DNA of 40,295 bases from an uncultured Oscillospiraceae bacterium (GTDB lineage Bacteria > Bacillota > Clostridia > Oscillospirales > Oscillospiraceae). Position numbers and translations under genes: made by a program. Location: NCBI GenBank assembly GCA_947587485.1, contig CANPXZ010000005.1, forward strand, positions 1 through 40,295, given 5' to 3'. The notes beneath the pieces are model-generated. The model ran no database searches. It was not told the origin of the DNA and saw nothing but the letters and a program-made list of their open reading frames with translations. This document shows, one piece after another, positions 37,933 to 40,295 of this stretch. Every line of letters starts with the position of its first letter. Position 1 is the stretch's first letter.

Positions 37933-38379
37933 ATGAGCCGCATTTCCAAGGACGCCTATTATCTCAACATAGCCCGGGAAGTCGCCGCTCGCAGCACCTG
38001 CCTGCGCCGGAACTACGGCGCCGTCATCGTCAAGAACGACGAGATCATCGCCACCGGCTATAACGGCTCCGCCCGCGGCGAAGCCAACTGCTGCGACATA
38101 CACCAAACATGCCCCCGCGCCCACATGGCGCACAACTCCGGGGACTATTCTGATTGTCCAGCCGTCCACGCCGAACAGAACGCAATCATCTCGGCGCCCC
38201 GCCGGGACATGATCGGCGCGACGCTGTACCTCGTGGGCATCAGCGCCGACAGCGGCAACATCCTGGACAACACCGAGCCCTGCCCCATCTGCCGGCGCAT
38301 GATCCTGAACAGCGGCATCGAGCGCATCGTGACCCGCACCGGGACGGCAATCCGGGTCAAAGAGCGGGACGAGATCTAA
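37933..38379 (+). CDS. Deoxycytidylate (dCMP) deaminase
   Basis: 148 residues, from ATG 37933 (GAGGTG upstream). The zinc site is visible: His79 and Glu81 in 'V-H-A-E-Q-N-A-I' and Cys117/Cys120 in 'P-C-P-I-C'. A preceding 'Y-G-A-V-I-V-K-N-D' strand and 'G-Y-N-G-S-A-R-G' loop match the dCMP deaminase/ComEB family, which turns dCMP into dUMP for dTTP synthesis. A Cys/His group near residues 53-64 (C-C, H, C, H) may hold the extra zinc. Phages often carry it to raise thymidylate; no thymidylate synthase is in this window. Confidence 0.93.
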   Translation: MSRISKDAYYLNIAREVAARSTCLRRNYGAVIVKNDEIIATGYNGSARGEANCCDIHQTCPRAHMAHNSGDYSDCPAVHAEQNAIISAPRRDMIGATLYLVGISADSGNILDNTEPCPICRRMILNSGIERIVTRTGTAIRVKERDEI

Positions 38380-38391
38380 ATTTCAATCCAT

Positions 38392-38409
38392 GCGCCTCAC
38401 ATAAGGCGC
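38392..38409 (+). other. Short hairpin after the dCMP deaminase gene
   Basis: GCGCCT (38392-38397) pairs with AGGCGC (38404-38409) around CACATA. No T-tract follows, so termination would be weak at best. Confidence 0.35.
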
Positions 38410-38461
38410 TTCCAAAATTACAAGATAATCATATATCGCAAGCAAGGAAAAGTCAATACAA

Positions 38462-38614
38462 ATGCACGTCGTCTGCAACACGGACTGCCCGGAAGGCGTC
38501 GATTTCGCCACGTTCCGAAAATGCCTGAACACCGTGTGCGAGGTCCTGTCCATATTCCCGTACGTGAAGCTGGACAGCCTGCCGGACGGAGTACCGGGAA
38601 AGGAGCAAACATGA
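38462..38614 (+). CDS. Small Cys-containing protein (50 aa)
   Basis: 50-residue protein from ATG 38462 with AAGGAAAAG upstream at a long spacing. It has Cys at residues 5, 9, 21 and 26, a possible zinc or disulfide set, and a helical middle. Its stop overlaps the next gene's start (ATGA), which supports it as a real coupled gene. Confidence 0.5.
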   Translation: MHVVCNTDCPEGVDFATFRKCLNTVCEVLSIFPYVKLDSLPDGVPGKEQT

Positions 38615-38937
38615 ACGGATTTTTCGCATCGCTGGTCGAAACAGACCTGCAGAGCGGCCTGTCCCGCCGCGAAATCGCCAAACTGGCGGATAAAACAGTC
38701 TCAACGGGCAACGACCTGCTCTTTATTACAATACCGAACACGAATACCGGGACCAAGGCCGTCGGGTTCATCAACAAGAGCCTGTGCGCGGCCCTGGGCT
38801 GGGACCTGGAGCCGTTCCAGTACGCGGTCCGGGAGATCATGGACAACGTGAACCGACGGAACCCGGACCGGGACTATAAGTTCACCCTGGGGGACGGCAT
38901 CACCCGTGTCGACTTCTGGTTCGGGAAGAACATCTGA
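38611..38937 (+). CDS. Hypothetical protein
   Basis: Unrecognised 108-residue protein, ATG 38611 with AAAGGAG. An N-terminal 'G-L-S-R-R-E-I-A-K-L-A-D-K-T' segment could be a helix-turn-helix-like element, followed by mixed sequence with a 'D-L-L-F-I-T-I-P' strand. It lies in the last plus-strand unit before the terminator. No membrane segment. Confidence 0.7.
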   Translation: MNGFFASLVETDLQSGLSRREIAKLADKTVSTGNDLLFITIPNTNTGTKAVGFINKSLCAALGWDLEPFQYAVREIMDNVNRRNPDRDYKFTLGDGITRVDFWFGKNI

Positions 38938-38953
38938 ACGGGAGGGAAAAGAC

Positions 38954-39172
38954 ATGACCGGAGAACATCTCGCAAAGATCGAATCCCAGGCCGCAGGCAA
39001 AACACGGATCGACGTGTCCCAGATGGCCGAAGGCCCGGACCAGGAATTTGACTGTGACACGGGAACCTGCGCGTTCAATCACTATGGCGTCTGCCGTTAT
39101 TATGCCGCCCACGGAGACCTCCCCGTGATGACCGAAGAAGACGGCTGCCTGTCCGGCGTCGTGGAAGATTAA
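38954..39172 (+). CDS. Small Cys-rich protein
   Basis: 72-residue protein, ATG 38954 with GGAGGG upstream. Four Cys (in D-C-D-T-G-T-C, V-C-R and G-C-L) with one His nearby suggest a metal site in the second half. The pattern recalls small anti-restriction or phage accessory proteins only loosely, so no function is claimed. It is the last gene of the plus-strand unit; a strong terminator follows after 4 bases. Confidence 0.7.
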   Translation: MTGEHLAKIESQAAGKTRIDVSQMAEGPDQEFDCDTGTCAFNHYGVCRYYAAHGDLPVMTEEDGCLSGVVED

Positions 39173-39176
39173 AAAC

Positions 39177-39227
39177 ATCCCCGCCCTGAAGTTGATTTTT
39201 ATCAACCTCGGGACGGGGATTTTTTTA
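39177..39227 (+). terminator. Rho-independent terminator
   Basis: A long stem of about 20 bp with a few mismatches (39177-39196 with 39201-39220) around TTTT, followed by T(7). It closes the plus-strand unit and marks the change to AT-rich DNA. Confidence 0.85.
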
Positions 39228-39251
39228 TTTTTATCCAGATTCTTTATTCCG

Positions 39252-39390
39252 TCAAATTTTTGCCACCCGCATATCATATTCAGGGACAAGTTCATCCGGC
39301 AAAAAATCACGAGTGTGGTTCTTAATAGCATCATTGATCAAAACATCACGATCTGTTCTTTAGTGAAATGATCATACAGATGCTCACCTG
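39252..39390 (-). pseudogene. Broken C-terminal gene remnant
   Basis: On the minus strand, 'L-Y-D-H-F-T-K-E-Q-I-V' runs into a stop, while a shifted frame continues 'L-I-N-D-A-I-K-N-H-T-R-D-F' and ends in 'P-E-Y-D-M-R-V-A-K-I' at TGA 39254-39252. The two pieces read together like the end of one real protein broken by a frameshift. No start or ribosome site is left. I do not recognise the family. Confidence 0.4.
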
Positions 39391-39396
39391 AAAAAT

Positions 39397-39972
39397 TCAG
39401 TAGTTTATCAATCTTCCGTTATCATTCCATTCGCCATACATCACACCGATTTTTGTATTGTCAATCAACTTTTGCAATCGGCTTTGGAATAGCTCTGTCT
39501 GCTTCTTTTTGATTTGAATTGTATCTATACGAACGCGCTGATATAGCAGGGGGAAACTTTGAAAATTGTGCCAAACCTCTGCATCATCTTGCAATGCCTT
39601 CAAAATATCACTGTCAATCACAAACCCCTTCTCCGTCATATCCGGCAGCACAGCGCGTCCTGCATCTGTCATTCGCCCCAACCGCTCCATTCTGCGACAG
39701 CGTTCTTTGTTCAGCTCTGACCATAAACTTCCTTTCCTTCGAGGAGCTAATCTTTGTGCTGTAACACCATTATCCATTTTCTTTGTGGTACTGTCAATCC
39801 AGCCAAAGCACATGGCTTCTTCCACCGCATCAATGTACCAAAATGTTTTATTATCAACAGGGCAACCACGCTTGACGACAACCCAGCATTCAGTTTCTTT
39901 ATCGTGATTTATTAGAAGCCATTCTCGCAACTCATCTCGGTTTTGAACTTTCAATAAATTTCTAAATTCCAT
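39397..39972 (-). CDS. YdeI/OmdA-like protein
   Basis: 191 residues. 'W-Y-I-D-A-V-E-E-A-M-C-F-G-W-I-D-S', 'R-K-G-S-L-W-S-E-L-N' and 'R-M-T-D-A-G-R' are typical of the YdeI/OmdA family (bacteriocin or antimicrobial peptide resistance-associated), full length. Start ATG 39972 has TTGGAG at 9 bases; the open frame before it lacks a ribosome site. The gene and its surroundings are visibly more AT-rich than the rest of the window and use A/T-ending codons, a sign of recent transfer. Mechanism of the family is not established. Confidence 0.85.
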   Translation of the reverse strand: MEFRNLLKVQNRDELREWLLINHDKETECWVVVKRGCPVDNKTFWYIDAVEEAMCFGWIDSTTKKMDNGVTAQRLAPRRKGSLWSELNKERCRRMERLGRMTDAGRAVLPDMTEKGFVIDSDILKALQDDAEVWHNFQSFPLLYQRVRIDTIQIKKKQTELFQSRLQKLIDNTKIGVMYGEWNDNGRLINY

Positions 39973-40018
39973 TCGTTTAATCTCCAAAAACACTTTATTT
40001 TGCCATATTAAACCCTTA

Positions 40019-40295
40019 TCAAGGTCCATCCAGGCACGGCCCGACATCATTATGATCATCGTCCATCAGCTCAACCAAATGCGACAGTTTCAGGATGGAA
40101 TCCGGCGGCACCGGCTTCATGGGGTCCGAAAAATATCCGAAAGTCTTATCCGGCCTCAAGTCAACATTCGACAAAGCCGGAAACCTGTTCTGCGGGTACC
40201 TGTTAACGAAAACCGAAGCGGCCATCTGGTCCTGCTTCATACCGTCACGGCAATTTGACAGACGTTTCGCACGCCGATCCGAACCATCTTTACAA
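40019..40295 (-). CDS. Partial hypothetical protein, 3' part only
   Basis: A minus-strand frame ends at 40019 and is open to the window edge, so only the C-terminal about 91 residues are seen. It has two Cys near the visible start and a basic stretch, then a mixed region ending L-D-G-P. GC content returns to the level of the main window here. The plus-strand frame over the same bases lacks a ribosome site. Could be part of the AT-rich gene's unit, since the spacing to YdeI is 46 bases. Not recognised. Confidence 0.45.
   Translation of the reverse strand, partial: CKDGSDRRAKRLSNCRDGMKQDQMAASVFVNRYPQNRFPALSNVDLRPDKTFGYFSDPMKPVPPDSILKLSHLVELMDDDHNDVGPCLDGP

Noticed and set aside
40052-40258. 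Plus-strand frame of 68 codons at the window end
   Set aside because: No ribosome site, and the opposite strand has a frame open to the window edge with better composition.
1-40295. CRISPR array or tRNA genes
   Set aside because: I saw no regularly spaced direct repeats of 23-37 bases and no tRNA-like cloverleaf with a T-loop consensus on either strand by eye.

Overview
The window looks like an accessory or 'early' region of a large mobile element (megaplasmid, ICE or large phage) from a Gram-positive, moderately GC-rich host, most likely a Clostridia-type member of the Bacillota. The grounds are near-consensus AGGAGG Shine-Dalgarno sites before most genes, TTGACA/TATAAT-type promoters, hairpin-plus-T-tract terminators, a class B-like sortase and a lipoprotein. 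The mobile-element reading rests on dense runs of short co-directional genes with 4-nt ATGA overlaps, many phage/plasmid families of unknown function, and the lack of housekeeping genes. No virion, replication-initiator, conjugation or integrase gene is visible, so the exact type of element is not settled.

Layout. (a) 1-13289, plus strand: about 28 tightly packed genes. They include a DUF5983-like protein, a radical SAM enzyme (6702), a YhaM-like OB/HD 3'-5' exonuclease (8371), a NYN/PIN-like nuclease (10724) and a Nudix hydrolase (11859). (b) 13286-14179, minus strand: a sortase with its own promoter and a palindrome in the promoter spacer. (c) 14419-19768, plus: a promoter and a terminated single gene, then a run with a YkgJ-type Cys-cluster protein, two tandem paralogs, a coiled-coil protein and a guanylate-kinase-like P-loop protein. 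(d) 19855-26991, plus: short transcription units with promoters and terminators, holding a zinc-ribbon protein, a NADAR protein, a DUF2493/SLOG protein, an HNH protein, a degenerate Nudix protein, a DUF5131 radical-SAM-like protein and a DarG-like macrodomain. (e) 27019-30928: a Pif1-like helicase flanked by two proteins built from tandem helix-turn-helix-like repeats. (f) 30942-32209, minus: an HU gene followed by a lipoprotein and a small membrane protein. (g) 32400-35981, plus: two large polytopic GT-C-like membrane proteins and a family 2 glycosyltransferase. (h) 36016-39172, plus: a DUF4406-like protein, a deoxycytidylate deaminase and small unknowns. (i) 39240-40018: an AT-rich island with a YdeI/OmdA-like gene and a broken gene remnant, then the end of a minus-strand gene leaving the window.

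How the genes may work together (inference). The strongest theme is ADP-ribose and nucleotide chemistry: NADAR, DarG-type macrodomain, SLOG, an intact and a degenerate Nudix protein, a DUF4406-like protein and dCMP deaminase. NADAR and DarG macrodomains are known to remove ADP-ribose from guanine and thymidine in DNA, so together they could protect the element from host DarT toxins; no DarT-like toxin is recognisable here. The second theme is a helicase flanked by two modular repeat proteins that may read DNA. The third is cell-surface remodelling by the sortase, lipoprotein and glycosyltransferase operon, a possible conversion or surface-exclusion function.
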